Part shown: in pieces, positions 9,299 to 18,007 of the stretch
How the letters are laid out: the number at the start of each line of letters is the position of its first letter
How positions within the stretch are numbered: position 1 is the first letter of the stretch
Source: Flavobacteriaceae bacterium
GTDB taxonomy: Bacteria; Bacteroidota; Bacteroidia; Flavobacteriales; Flavobacteriaceae
Assembly (NCBI GenBank): GCA_013043005.1
Contig: JABDOZ010000174.1
Span: 1 to 32,829, forward strand
Reading direction: 5' to 3'
DNA: 32,829 bases
Program-made: the position numbers and the translations under genes
Notes under the pieces: model-generated
Database searches by the model: none
What the model was told of the DNA's origin: nothing
Seen by the model: only the letters and a program-made list of their open reading frames with translations

Positions 9299-10011
9299 AC
9301 CTAAAAAAAGCAATAAAGATAATTGCTGGTATAGTAATATTTATAACCTTACCCAGTTTATTGCTATTTGGTTCTTTATATCTAAAATATAATGAAGATG
9401 TTCCTACTGGAATTCAGGGACCTCAGGCAGATGCTCTGGCTACTCGTATGATTAATTCATTAGATTATGAAGCTTACAAAAATACGAGCTATCTTGAATG
9501 GACTTTTGAAGGTCGACATCATTTTAGATGGCATAAAGCTGAAGGTCTATGCACAGTGTACTGGAAAGAATTTAAAGCAGATCTGGATTTAAGGAATCCA
9601 GAGAAAAGTATTGCTTTTGCACATAACTTTAAGGTTCAAGGTAATCAGGCAAAAAAATTAATTGATAAAGCCACATCCTATTTTAACAATGATTCATTTT
9701 GGCTTGTAGCACCATATAAAGTTTTTGATGAAGGAACAGAACGCCGATTGGTTACTTCAGATACAGGAGAAGAATCATTATTAGTAACATATACCTCCGG
9801 AGGTTCCACTCCAGGTGACTCTTATCTCTGGATTTTAGACCAGAACCACCGACCTAAAAGTTTTAAAATGTGGACTTCCATATTACCAATAGATGGTCTG
9901 GAAGCCAGCTGGGAAAAATGGGTTGTTACTGAAAGCGGAGCCAATTTATCTACATTTCATAAATTATTATTTCTAGGTATAGATATTAATGATTTAAAAG
10001 GAATAGAGTAA
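9295..10011 (+). CDS. Membrane-anchored protein of unknown function
   Basis: I do not recognise a named family with confidence. The 238-residue product starts with a basic segment and one hydrophobic helix (about 6-30), consistent with a membrane anchor or uncleaved signal. The rest is a polar, beta-rich domain with many aromatic residues (YLEWTFEGRHHFRWHK; LWILDQNHRPKSFKMW), which recalls LolA/LolB-like or DUF-type periplasmic beta folds but lacks a diagnostic motif. The start overlaps the ATP-grasp stop (ATGA), so it is translationally coupled and last in the run that begins at 5443. Confidence 0.75.
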   Translation: MNLKKAIKIIAGIVIFITLPSLLLFGSLYLKYNEDVPTGIQGPQADALATRMINSLDYEAYKNTSYLEWTFEGRHHFRWHKAEGLCTVYWKEFKADLDLRNPEKSIAFAHNFKVQGNQAKKLIDKATSYFNNDSFWLVAPYKVFDEGTERRLVTSDTGEESLLVTYTSGGSTPGDSYLWILDQNHRPKSFKMWTSILPIDGLEASWEKWVVTESGANLSTFHKLLFLGIDINDLKGIE

Positions 10012-10021
10012 ATCAATCTTC

Positions 10022-10060
10022 AGAAGTATCAATTTTGCAATAGAACTCTGCTTCTTTTTT
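10022..10060 (+). terminator. Weak candidate terminator before uvrA
   Basis: AGAAG (10022-10026) can pair with CTTCT (10051-10055), followed by a T run to 10060. The stem is only 5 base pairs and the loop about 24 bases, so this is a marginal call, supported mainly by its place after the five-gene run. Confidence 0.25.
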
Positions 10061-10074
10061 AGGTCTAAAATACG

Positions 10075-10082
10075 TACCTTTG
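10075..10082 (+). promoter_or_regulatory. Bacteroidota -7 element for uvrA
   Basis: TACCTTTG matches TAnnTTTG exactly and lies 60 bases before the uvrA ATG. A degenerate -33 (TTC at 10052-10054) is at the expected spacing of 20 bases. The predicted leader is about 50-55 bases. No SOS-type operator was recognised. Confidence 0.5.
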
Positions 10083-10142
10083 CAAACTTGTCATCCGAAG
10101 TAAATAATACCATTTATTTACGCAGTAAGACTTTGCCCATTT

Positions 10143-12974
10143 ATGACCAATTTTGAAGAAAATATTGAAGTAAAAGGTGCTCGTGTTCATAATTTAAAGA
10201 ACATAGATGTTACAATTCCAAGAGAAAAACTTGTGGTAATTACAGGCTTGTCTGGAAGCGGCAAATCATCTCTTGCCTTTGATACTATTTACGCAGAAGG
10301 ACAAAGACGATACATTGAAACATTTTCGGCCTACGCAAGACAATTTTTGGGTGGTCTTGAGAGACCTGATGTCGATAAAATAGATGGTCTGTCACCAGTT
10401 ATTGCCATAGAGCAAAAAACAACCAGCAAATCGCCTCGTTCTACAGTTGGAACTATTACCGAAATTTACGATTTTCTTCGTTTGTTATATGCACGTGCCA
10501 GTGATGCTTATAGTTACAACACAGGTGAAAAAATGGTGAGTTACAGTGATGAGCAGATTAAGGATCTCATTATTGAAAATTTCTCTCAAAAACGAATAAA
10601 TGTACTTGCTCCTGTAATACGATCTAGAAAAGGTCATTACAGGGAGTTATTTGAACAAATTGCCAAACAAGGATTTGTTAAAGTTAGAACAGATGGTGAA
10701 ATCAGAGATCTTGCTAAAGGCATGAAATTAGACCGATACAAGACACATGATATAGAAATAGTTATAGATCGATTAAAAATTGATGAATCTGTAGATAATG
10801 ACAACAGGCTAACAGAAACTATCAACACAGCAATGTATCATGGAAACAATGTGTTATTAGTAATTGACCAGGATACAAATGAGTCTCGTTATTTCAGCCG
10901 TAATTTAATGTGTCCCTCAAGTGGGATCTCGTACCCGAATCCTGAACCAAATAATTTCTCCTTTAATTCTCCTAAAGGTGCCTGTCCGAAATGCAATGGT
11001 ATCGGCAACTTGTATCAGGTAAACATAAATAAAATAGTTCCAGACACTACACTTTCTATTAAAAACGGTGCTTTGGCTCCTCATGGCCCGGAAAAAAATA
11101 GTTGGATCTTTAAACAGTTTGAACTCATTGCTCAACGATTCAATTTCAATTTGAGCGATCCTTTCATGGAAATACCAGATGAAGCTAAAAAAATGATTTT
11201 TTATGGAGGAAATGAAAAGTTTTCAGTAGATAGTAAGACCCTCGGAATAACAAGAAATTATAAAATTGACTTTGAAGGTGTCGCTAACTTTATAGAGAAT
11301 CAATTTAAAACATCAGATTCGACTTCAATAAAACGCTGGGCAAAGGAATATATGGACAAAGTCACTTGTGATGAATGTGAAGGATCCAGATTGCGAAAAG
11401 AATCTCTCAATTTTAAAATAGCCAACCATAATATTGCGGAATTAGCAAACAAGGACATAGTAGATCTGACTAATTGGTTTTTAGATTTAGAATCTAAATT
11501 ATCTGTTAAACAAATAAAGATATCTCAGGAAATAATTAAAGAAATTAAAACCAGGCTACAGTTTTTAGTAGATGTAGGACTGGATTATTTATCATTAAAC
11601 CGCAGTTCTAAATCCCTTTCCGGTGGTGAAGCACAACGTATTCGTTTGGCAACGCAGATAGGGTCTCAATTAGTCGGTGTACTGTATATTCTTGATGAAC
11701 CAAGCATTGGCTTACATCAAAGAGACAATAACAAATTAATACACTCTTTAATATCTCTACGTGACATAGGAAACTCGGTCATAGTAGTGGAACATGACAA
11801 GGAAATGATAGAACGTGCAGATCATGTTATTGATATTGGTCCGAGAGCCGGTAAGCATGGTGGTGAAATAATTAGTGAAGGCACGCCAATTGAACTCAAA
11901 AACCACAAAACACTTACAGCTGATTATTTAAATGGTACCAAAGTTATCGAAGTTCCCAAAAAAAGAAGAAAAGGGAATTCCAAACACATTAACCTGAAGG
12001 GATGCACTGGCAATAATTTAAAAGATGTATCAATAAAAATTCCTCTTGGAAAAATGATTGGTGTAACGGGAGTTTCTGGAAGTGGAAAATCTACCTTGAT
12101 CAACGAAACCCTTTACCCTATTTTAAATGCACACATTTATAAAGGTGTAAAAAAACCAATGCCTTATAAAAGTATTGAAGGATTAAACAATATTGATAAG
12201 GTCATAGACATTAATCAATCACCAATTGGAAGGACACCAAGGAGTAATCCGGCTACTTATACAGGGACATTTAGTGAAATTAGAAGCTTATTTGCTAAAA
12301 TACCTGAAGCTATGATCCGTGGGTACAAACCTGGTAGATTTAGTTTTAATGTTACAGGCGGAAGATGTGAAACGTGCAAAGGAGGTGGCTTAAAGGTTAT
12401 TGAAATGAATTTTCTCCCAGACGTGTTCGTTGAATGTGAAACATGTAATGGAAAACGGTTTAATAGGGAAACACTGGAAATTCGTTATAAGGGGAAATCG
12501 ATAAGTGATGTTTTGAATATGACTATTGAAGAAGCGGTTAATTTTTTTGAGCATATACCAAAAATCCACAATAAACTTAAAACCATAGAAGATGTAGGAT
12601 TAGGTTATATTACGTTAGGACAACAGAGTACAACGCTTTCTGGAGGCGAAGCTCAAAGAATTAAATTGGCAACAGAATTAAGCAAAAGAGATACAGGTAA
12701 TACATTTTATATTTTAGATGAACCAACAACCGGACTTCATTTTGAGGATATTAGGGTACTTATGATCGTGCTAAATAAACTTGTTAACAAAGGCAATACT
12801 GTCGTCATAATTGAACACAATCTGGATGTAATTAAAATGGTAGATCATATTATAGATATTGGATTTGAAGGCGGACAAGGAGGTGGGCAAATTGTTGTGA
12901 CAGGTACTCCTGAACAAGTTGCAAAACACAAGAAAAGTTATACCGCAGATTTCCTCAAAAAAGAATTAAATTAG
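10143..12974 (+). CDS. uvrA: Excinuclease ABC subunit A
   Basis: UvrA is the DNA damage sensor of nucleotide excision repair and loads UvrB. The 943-residue protein has two ABC ATPase halves: Walker [10 protein letters not shown] (35-43) and later GVSGSGKST, each with an LSGGEAQRI signature and an ILDEP Walker B. The C-terminal zinc hairpin CETCKGGG...CETCNG is intact. The first zinc module is atypical: CPSSG at 257-261 has serine where the second cysteine is expected, although the partner pair CPKC (281-284) remains. The region near 118-135, where many UvrAs carry a Cys/His motif, also lacks cysteine. It has its own promoter box and is followed 18 bases later by the LOG-family gene. Confidence 0.97.
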   Translation: MTNFEENIEVKGARVHNLKNIDVTIPREKLVVITGLSGSGKSSLAFDTIYAEGQRRYIETFSAYARQFLGGLERPDVDKIDGLSPVIAIEQKTTSKSPRSTVGTITEIYDFLRLLYARASDAYSYNTGEKMVSYSDEQIKDLIIENFSQKRINVLAPVIRSRKGHYRELFEQIAKQGFVKVRTDGEIRDLAKGMKLDRYKTHDIEIVIDRLKIDESVDNDNRLTETINTAMYHGNNVLLVIDQDTNESRYFSRNLMCPSSGISYPNPEPNNFSFNSPKGACPKCNGIGNLYQVNINKIVPDTTLSIKNGALAPHGPEKNSWIFKQFELIAQRFNFNLSDPFMEIPDEAKKMIFYGGNEKFSVDSKTLGITRNYKIDFEGVANFIENQFKTSDSTSIKRWAKEYMDKVTCDECEGSRLRKESLNFKIANHNIAELANKDIVDLTNWFLDLESKLSVKQIKISQEIIKEIKTRLQFLVDVGLDYLSLNRSSKSLSGGEAQRIRLATQIGSQLVGVLYILDEPSIGLHQRDNNKLIHSLISLRDIGNSVIVVEHDKEMIERADHVIDIGPRAGKHGGEIISEGTPIELKNHKTLTADYLNGTKVIEVPKKRRKGNSKHINLKGCTGNNLKDVSIKIPLGKMIGVTGVSGSGKSTLINETLYPILNAHIYKGVKKPMPYKSIEGLNNIDKVIDINQSPIGRTPRSNPATYTGTFSEIRSLFAKIPEAMIRGYKPGRFSFNVTGGRCETCKGGGLKVIEMNFLPDVFVECETCNGKRFNRETLEIRYKGKSISDVLNMTIEEAVNFFEHIPKIHNKLKTIEDVGLGYITLGQQSTTLSGGEAQRIKLATELSKRDTGNTFYILDEPTTGLHFEDIRVLMIVLNKLVNKGNTVVIIEHNLDVIKMVDHIIDIGFEGGQGGGQIVVTGTPEQVAKHKKSYTADFLKKELN

Positions 12975-12992
12975 CTAAAAATAGTACAGCAT

Positions 12993-13682
12993 ATGAGAAC
13001 AGAAAGAAACCATAAAGGATGGAATGAAATAAAAACCAATGACTCCTGGGCAATCTTTAAAATAATGGGGGAATTCGTAAATGGATATGAAAAATTAAGT
13101 CAGATTGGTCCTTGTGTGTCCATCTTCGGTTCAGCAAGAACAAAACCTGGCGAGAAATATTATGAATTAACAGAAAACGTTGCAAAAAAAATTGTTGAAG
13201 CTGGTTATGGTGTTATTACAGGAGGCGGACCAGGAATTATGGAAGCTGGTAATAAAGGAGCACATTTAGGTGGAGGAACATCAGTAGGTTTAAATATTGA
13301 ACTTCCGTTTGAGCAACATGATAATCCATATATCGATTCTGATAAAAGTCTGGACTTTGATTACTTCTTTGTGCGTAAAGTTATGTTCGTTAAATATTCA
13401 CAAGGTTTTGTTGTCATGCCTGGAGGTTTTGGAACAATGGATGAATTATTTGAGGCGATAACCCTAATTCAAACAAAAAAAATTGAATTATTCCCTATAA
13501 TCCTTGTCGGAAAAGTATTCTGGGAAGGATTATTTGACTGGATAAAAGAAAACCTATTAGAAAAAAATGGAAATATTAGTGCCAAGGATCTGGATCTTAT
13601 TCATATAGTAGATACTGCAGATGAAGTTATCTTCATATTAGATGCATTTTATAAGGAATTTGATTTGAGTCCTAATTTTTAA
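12993..13682 (+). CDS. LOG-family Rossmann protein (TIGR00730 type)
   Basis: This 229-residue protein carries the two LOG signatures: GGGPGIMEA (77-85) and PGGFGTMDE (143-151). Characterised relatives hydrolyse nucleoside 5'-monophosphates at the base-ribose bond; plant and actinobacterial LOGs release cytokinin bases, and other bacterial members act as general nucleotide hydrolases. Both the arginine at 128 (FFVRKVMFVK) and the glutamate at 151 expected in the active site are present. It lies 18 bases after uvrA and 7 before the secreted nuclease gene, all on one strand. The real substrate in this organism is unknown. Confidence 0.88.
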   Translation: MRTERNHKGWNEIKTNDSWAIFKIMGEFVNGYEKLSQIGPCVSIFGSARTKPGEKYYELTENVAKKIVEAGYGVITGGGPGIMEAGNKGAHLGGGTSVGLNIELPFEQHDNPYIDSDKSLDFDYFFVRKVMFVKYSQGFVVMPGGFGTMDELFEAITLIQTKKIELFPIILVGKVFWEGLFDWIKENLLEKNGNISAKDLDLIHIVDTADEVIFILDAFYKEFDLSPNF

Positions 13683-13689
13683 TTGAAAC

Positions 13690-14958
13690 ATGAATCTCCC
13701 AAAATCTGTCTTCATATTTTTATTTTTGTTATGTACTATCTCTTATTCACAAGAGACCTTTAAGGTAATGTTCTACAATTTGTTGAATTTTCCAACACAG
13801 GAACCTGCAAATAGAATTCAACACCTGGATTTTATCTTAAATGACTATCAACCAGATTTATTTATGGTCTGCGAATTGAATAGCCAAGATGGCGCTAATA
13901 GTATATTGGCAACAATGCAAGATATTAATCCTAATTATTCCATGGCAAATTTTGTATTAAATTCATCTGATGATGGGATTGGAAATCAAAATGATCTGCA
14001 AAATCTTATTTTTTACGACAGCTCAAAATTTGTTCTGGAATCTCAAGACCAAATCACCTCAATTTTCAGGGATTTTAACAGGTATTCCTTAAAACTGAAT
14101 ACATTAGAACAATCAACTAATCCTTTGGTTCTGGAAGTTTTTGTATGCCATTTAAAGGCTACTGATGAGGATGAAAATTTAAGATTGCAAATGGTAAATG
14201 ATCTTCAAAGTTACTTAAACAACCCATCTAATAATTTTGATAGCGATAGTTATGTAATACTCGCAGGAGATCTGAATCTTTATAGCTCATCCGAACCTGC
14301 TTTTCAAGAGTTACTGGATAATTCTAATATTGTAACATTTGTCGATCCGATAAACAGAATGGGAAGCTGGCATACAAATATTAACTATTTGGATGTTTTT
14401 ACACAATCTACTCGAACCACAACAAGTCTTGGTGGCGCATCTGGTGGTTTTGATGATCGTTTTGATTTTATTATGACATCAGACAATATGCTAACCGACT
14501 CCCAATTATATTATGTCAATGGTTCATATAAAACTTATGGTAATAACAATAATCCGTCTTGTTTTAACAGGGAAATTAACTCTATTAATTGCAGTGGAAC
14601 TGAATATTCACTGAGCCAAAGAAATGCACTTTATAATTTTAGTGACCACCTTCCGGTTACCCTTGCATTGCAAACCAATCAAACCCTGGGTATTGTACCT
14701 ATTGAACACCAAAATTCAATGTTACTTATAAATGGTAACTTAATTGAAAATGAACTAAGCATAAAAGTTAATTTTGAATTAATTTCATCAAATTATATAA
14801 TTATTTATAATACATTAGGGCAAAAAGTAAGAACAATTGCTATCGATCAGTCATCAATAATTAGAGAAGACTTATCCACTTTGTCAAGTGGTCTTTATTA
14901 TTTAATGTTTGAGAACGATCAATCCTTAAAACCAATAAAATTTATTAAAGTAAATTGA
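13690..14958 (+). CDS. Secreted endonuclease/exonuclease/phosphatase protein with T9SS tail
   Basis: The 422-residue precursor has a Sec signal peptide (about 1-20, ending SYSQ), an endonuclease/exonuclease/phosphatase (EEP) fold, and a C-terminal type IX secretion sorting domain from about residue 345 (IIYNTLGQKVRTI ... LSSGLYYLMF). Catalytic elements of the DNase I-like fold are visible: FYNLLNF, the metal glutamate Glu62 in MVCELNS, the AGDLNL Asp/Asn pair, and the final SDHLPV Asp-His pair. The enzyme is therefore probably active and exported to the cell surface or medium, where it could cleave nucleic acid or phosphodiesters. Its stop is shared (TTGA) with the start of the next gene, suggesting translational coupling with the outer-membrane M1-like protein. 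Confidence 0.85.
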   Translation: MNLPKSVFIFLFLLCTISYSQETFKVMFYNLLNFPTQEPANRIQHLDFILNDYQPDLFMVCELNSQDGANSILATMQDINPNYSMANFVLNSSDDGIGNQNDLQNLIFYDSSKFVLESQDQITSIFRDFNRYSLKLNTLEQSTNPLVLEVFVCHLKATDEDENLRLQMVNDLQSYLNNPSNNFDSDSYVILAGDLNLYSSSEPAFQELLDNSNIVTFVDPINRMGSWHTNINYLDVFTQSTRTTTSLGGASGGFDDRFDFIMTSDNMLTDSQLYYVNGSYKTYGNNNNPSCFNREINSINCSGTEYSLSQRNALYNFSDHLPVTLALQTNQTLGIVPIEHQNSMLLINGNLIENELSIKVNFELISSNYIIIYNTLGQKVRTIAIDQSSIIREDLSTLSSGLYYLMFENDQSLKPIKFIKVN

Positions 14959-17789
14959 ATTGTAGATCATTACATATTCTATTAACAATACTTGTAAGTA
15001 TTAGCTCCATTGGTCAGAATAAAATAGATCTTAGAGCTTATTTTGATGTTGAAAATAAACAGATCAGATTAACTCAAAGAATAGAATATGAAAATATTTC
15101 AAATGATACTCTAAAGTCAATATATTTAAATGACTGGAGCAATAGTTATTCCACAAAATCTACTCCTCTGGCTAAACGATTTTCTGAAGAATTTAGTAAT
15201 AAGTTTCATTTTGCTAAAAATGAGCAAAGAGGATTTACGGTTGTAACTTCTCTAAAGAATGATAAAAATTCTGAATTACAGTTTTCAAGACTTTCGAATC
15301 AATTAGATATTATAAAAGTAGAACTACAAGATCCAATAGGACCAAATGAATCCTACATAATTAGTCTCAACTATATAGTGCAAGTACCTAGTGATGCTTT
15401 TACCAGATTTGGTGTAACAAATAATTTTGACTTTAAATTGAAAAACTGGTATATAACTCCGGCTGTTTATGATGGTAAATGGAATTACTACAGTAATAAA
15501 GACCTAGACGATCTATATGTTCCAAAAGCTACTCTCAACTTTGAAATTGAATACCCCAGAAACTACTTGTTAATTTCTGAATTAGATGTTGTTGATTTAA
15601 AACTCAACAGAGTTAGTCAAGTTATGACTTTACACGGTGAGAACAGAATAGATACAAAATTATTTTTAACAAGACTTCCATCATTTAAAATAGTTGACAC
15701 CGATTTTTTGACTTTAGAGTCAAATATAGAAGATGAAGGATTGGCCGCAATTGATAAGGCTATAATATCAGATAGAGTTGTTAAGTTTTTGAATGACAAT
15801 CTTGGGAAATATCCGCACAAAAAACTCTTATTAACTAATGTTGAATACAGAAAAGATCCTATATATGGATTAAATCTTTTGCCGGATTTTATTAGACCAT
15901 TTCCAGATCATTTTCAATATGAACTTAAATTATTAAAAACAGCACTTAGGAATTATTTAAATAATACACTTCAAATAAACCCAAGAAAAGACTATTGGTT
16001 GCCAGATGGTTTGCAAACTTATTTTCTAATGAAATACGTTGATGAGTTTTATCCAAAGATCAAGCTAATGGGTTCTTTAGCAAAAATCTGGGGCTTAAGA
16101 TCCTTTCATGCTGCGGATTTAGAATTTAATGATCAATATGCATTTATGTATATGAATATGGCAAGGCCTAACCTGGATCAACCGTTGACAATGCAGAAGG
16201 ATTCATTACTTAAATTTAATAAAAATATAGCTAGTAAATACAAAGCGGGAATAGGGTTGAGGTATTTATCTGATTATTTAAATGATAGTATTGTACACAC
16301 AACTATCAAAGAATATTTGGTTAAAAATAAATTAAAACCCTCATCTCCTAAAGATTTTGAAATCTTATTAAAATCACGAACTTCCAAAAATATTGATTGG
16401 TTCTTTAAAGATTACTTGACAACCTCTAAAAAAATTGATTTTAAAATAATTGATATCCATGAAGCAGATGATTCATTAAAAGTCACTGTTAAAAATAAAC
16501 GAAAGAGTAATGTGCCTATTTCCCTTTTCGCAATGCAAAAAGATTCAGTTTTGTATAGAACATGGATAAACGATGTTTCAGACAAATCAACCATTACCAT
16601 ACCTAAAAATGATGCAGATAGATTAGTATTGAACGAAAATCAATTAATTCCGGAGTTTAATTTAAGAAATAATACAAAGTCATTAACTAAGTCATTGTTC
16701 AACAAACCACCTCAGGTTAGGCTGTTTAAAGATGTTGAAGATCCAGATTACAATCAAATTTTCCTTATGCCACTTGTTGAATATAAGAATATATATGATG
16801 GCTTAAGACTGGGAATGAAGGCATACAATAAGACAATACTAAAAAAACAATTTATTTATAAATTTACTCCTCAATATTCTACAAATTCAAGATCATTGAC
16901 TGGTTCAGCCTTGGTACAATACGATCAATACCTTGAAAATAAAAAACGCTTATACAGAATTTATTACGGATTAGGAGCTAAATATTCGAGTTACGCTGAA
17001 GATCTGTTTGTGACCGTCTTTACTCCCAATCTTAGTTTTTATTTTAGAGATAACTCAGATCTAAGGCTTAACAAAAGGGAAATTCTAAACTTTAGATACG
17101 TTAATATTGATAGGGATGAAGACATTAATAATATATCAGATGTTACAGACCCCAACTATCGTGTCTTTAATATTAGATACGTAAATAGCAACCCTGGATT
17201 AGTTGATTTTTCGAGATGGTTTGCAGACTTTCAAGTGTCACAGACATTTAGTAAAATATCTTTGAATTATGAATTCAGAAGGTTATTCAAAAGTAACCGA
17301 CAATTGAATATAAGGTTTTTTGCGGGGACTTTCTTAAGGAATAAGAATGATCCTTCCTCAGATTATTTTAGTTTTGCTCTTGACAGGCCAACAGATTATC
17401 TTTTTGATTTTAATTATTTAGGAAGATCTGAGGATACAGGAATATTTAGCCAGCAGATTATTATAGCTGAAGGTGGCTTTAAATCTAAACTGGATACTCC
17501 TTTTGCGAATCAATGGTTGTCAACCTTAAATTTAAGCACCTCCATTTGGAACTATATTCAGGCATACGGAGATATAGGATTAGTAAAAAACAAAAACCAA
17601 AGTGCAAAATTTGTTTATGATTCTGGCATTAGAATTAATCTGGTTCAAGACTATTTTGAAATTTACTTTCCCGTATACTCAAATTTAGGATGGGAAATTG
17701 CTCAACCTCAATACAGTCAAAAAATTCGATTTGTTTTTACAGCAGACCCAAAAACATTATTTAGCCTTTTTACAAGAAGATGGTATTAA
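14955..17789 (+). CDS. Outer-membrane protein: degenerate M1 peptidase-like domain plus beta-barrel
   Basis: This 944-residue protein begins at a TTG inside TTGA; the frame is closed by a stop 7 bases upstream, so no ATG is available before it. Residues 1-20 are a signal peptide. About 25-490 follow the architecture of M1 aminopeptidases: N-terminal beta domain, a VEYRKDPIYG segment near the GxMEN position, then WLPDGLQTYF matching the WLxEGxAxY element, and a C-terminal helical part with KAGIGLRYL and DWFFKDYL. The zinc site is lost: KTALR (328-332) stands where HExxH should be, and the third ligand Glu is Asp351, at the correct 23-residue spacing. From about 600 to the end, alternating aromatic strands ending in RRWY suggest an outer-membrane beta-barrel. 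A non-catalytic binding, scaffold or transport role is inferred. Confidence 0.78.
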   Translation: MNCRSLHILLTILVSISSIGQNKIDLRAYFDVENKQIRLTQRIEYENISNDTLKSIYLNDWSNSYSTKSTPLAKRFSEEFSNKFHFAKNEQRGFTVVTSLKNDKNSELQFSRLSNQLDIIKVELQDPIGPNESYIISLNYIVQVPSDAFTRFGVTNNFDFKLKNWYITPAVYDGKWNYYSNKDLDDLYVPKATLNFEIEYPRNYLLISELDVVDLKLNRVSQVMTLHGENRIDTKLFLTRLPSFKIVDTDFLTLESNIEDEGLAAIDKAIISDRVVKFLNDNLGKYPHKKLLLTNVEYRKDPIYGLNLLPDFIRPFPDHFQYELKLLKTALRNYLNNTLQINPRKDYWLPDGLQTYFLMKYVDEFYPKIKLMGSLAKIWGLRSFHAADLEFNDQYAFMYMNMARPNLDQPLTMQKDSLLKFNKNIASKYKAGIGLRYLSDYLNDSIVHTTIKEYLVKNKLKPSSPKDFEILLKSRTSKNIDWFFKDYLTTSKKIDFKIIDIHEADDSLKVTVKNKRKSNVPISLFAMQKDSVLYRTWINDVSDKSTITIPKNDADRLVLNENQLIPEFNLRNNTKSLTKSLFNKPPQVRLFKDVEDPDYNQIFLMPLVEYKNIYDGLRLGMKAYNKTILKKQFIYKFTPQYSTNSRSLTGSALVQYDQYLENKKRLYRIYYGLGAKYSSYAEDLFVTVFTPNLSFYFRDNSDLRLNKREILNFRYVNIDRDEDINNISDVTDPNYRVFNIRYVNSNPGLVDFSRWFADFQVSQTFSKISLNYEFRRLFKSNRQLNIRFFAGTFLRNKNDPSSDYFSFALDRPTDYLFDFNYLGRSEDTGIFSQQIIIAEGGFKSKLDTPFANQWLSTLNLSTSIWNYIQAYGDIGLVKNKNQSAKFVYDSGIRINLVQDYFEIYFPVYSNLGWEIAQPQYSQKIRFVFTADPKTLFSLFTRRWY

Positions 17790-17849
17790 TTAATTTACTT
17801 ATTCTTTGTTTAGCTCCTTATTAGATTTGTATTCCGAATATGAAGTTTA

Positions 17850-17878
17850 TTGTAGTTAAACAATTAATAATACATTTG
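17850..17878 (+). promoter_or_regulatory. Upstream candidate promoter for E1 gene
   Basis: TTG at 17850-17852 and TACATTTG at 17871-17878, 18 bases apart, fit the Bacteroidota -33/-7 pattern. A transcript from here would have a leader of about 120 bases before the ATG at 18008. The surrounding 17790-18007 gap is otherwise very AT-rich, with no gene seen. Confidence 0.4.
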
Positions 17879-17961
17879 GTATTCTCGATTATATTTTTAA
17901 ATTATTCATAATTATATTGTATTTTTTTAATTATAATATAAAGTTTTTAAAAATTATTCAA

Positions 17962-17992
17962 TTGCTTAAAGTGTAAATTATAACTAAATTTG
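17962..17992 (+). promoter_or_regulatory. Proximal promoter for E1 gene; decides the start codon
   Basis: TTG at 17962-17964 and TAAATTTG at 17985-17992, 20 bases apart, match the Bacteroidota promoter. The predicted transcription start near 17997-18000 lies downstream of the in-frame TTG at 17990, so the ATG at 18008 is the better start. Confidence 0.55.
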
Positions 17993-18007
17993 CACCAATC
18001 TACAACT

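Noticed and set aside
17990-17992. TTG start for the E1 gene
   Set aside because: It is part of a well-placed -7 promoter element and would precede the transcript start; ATG at 18008 is preferred.
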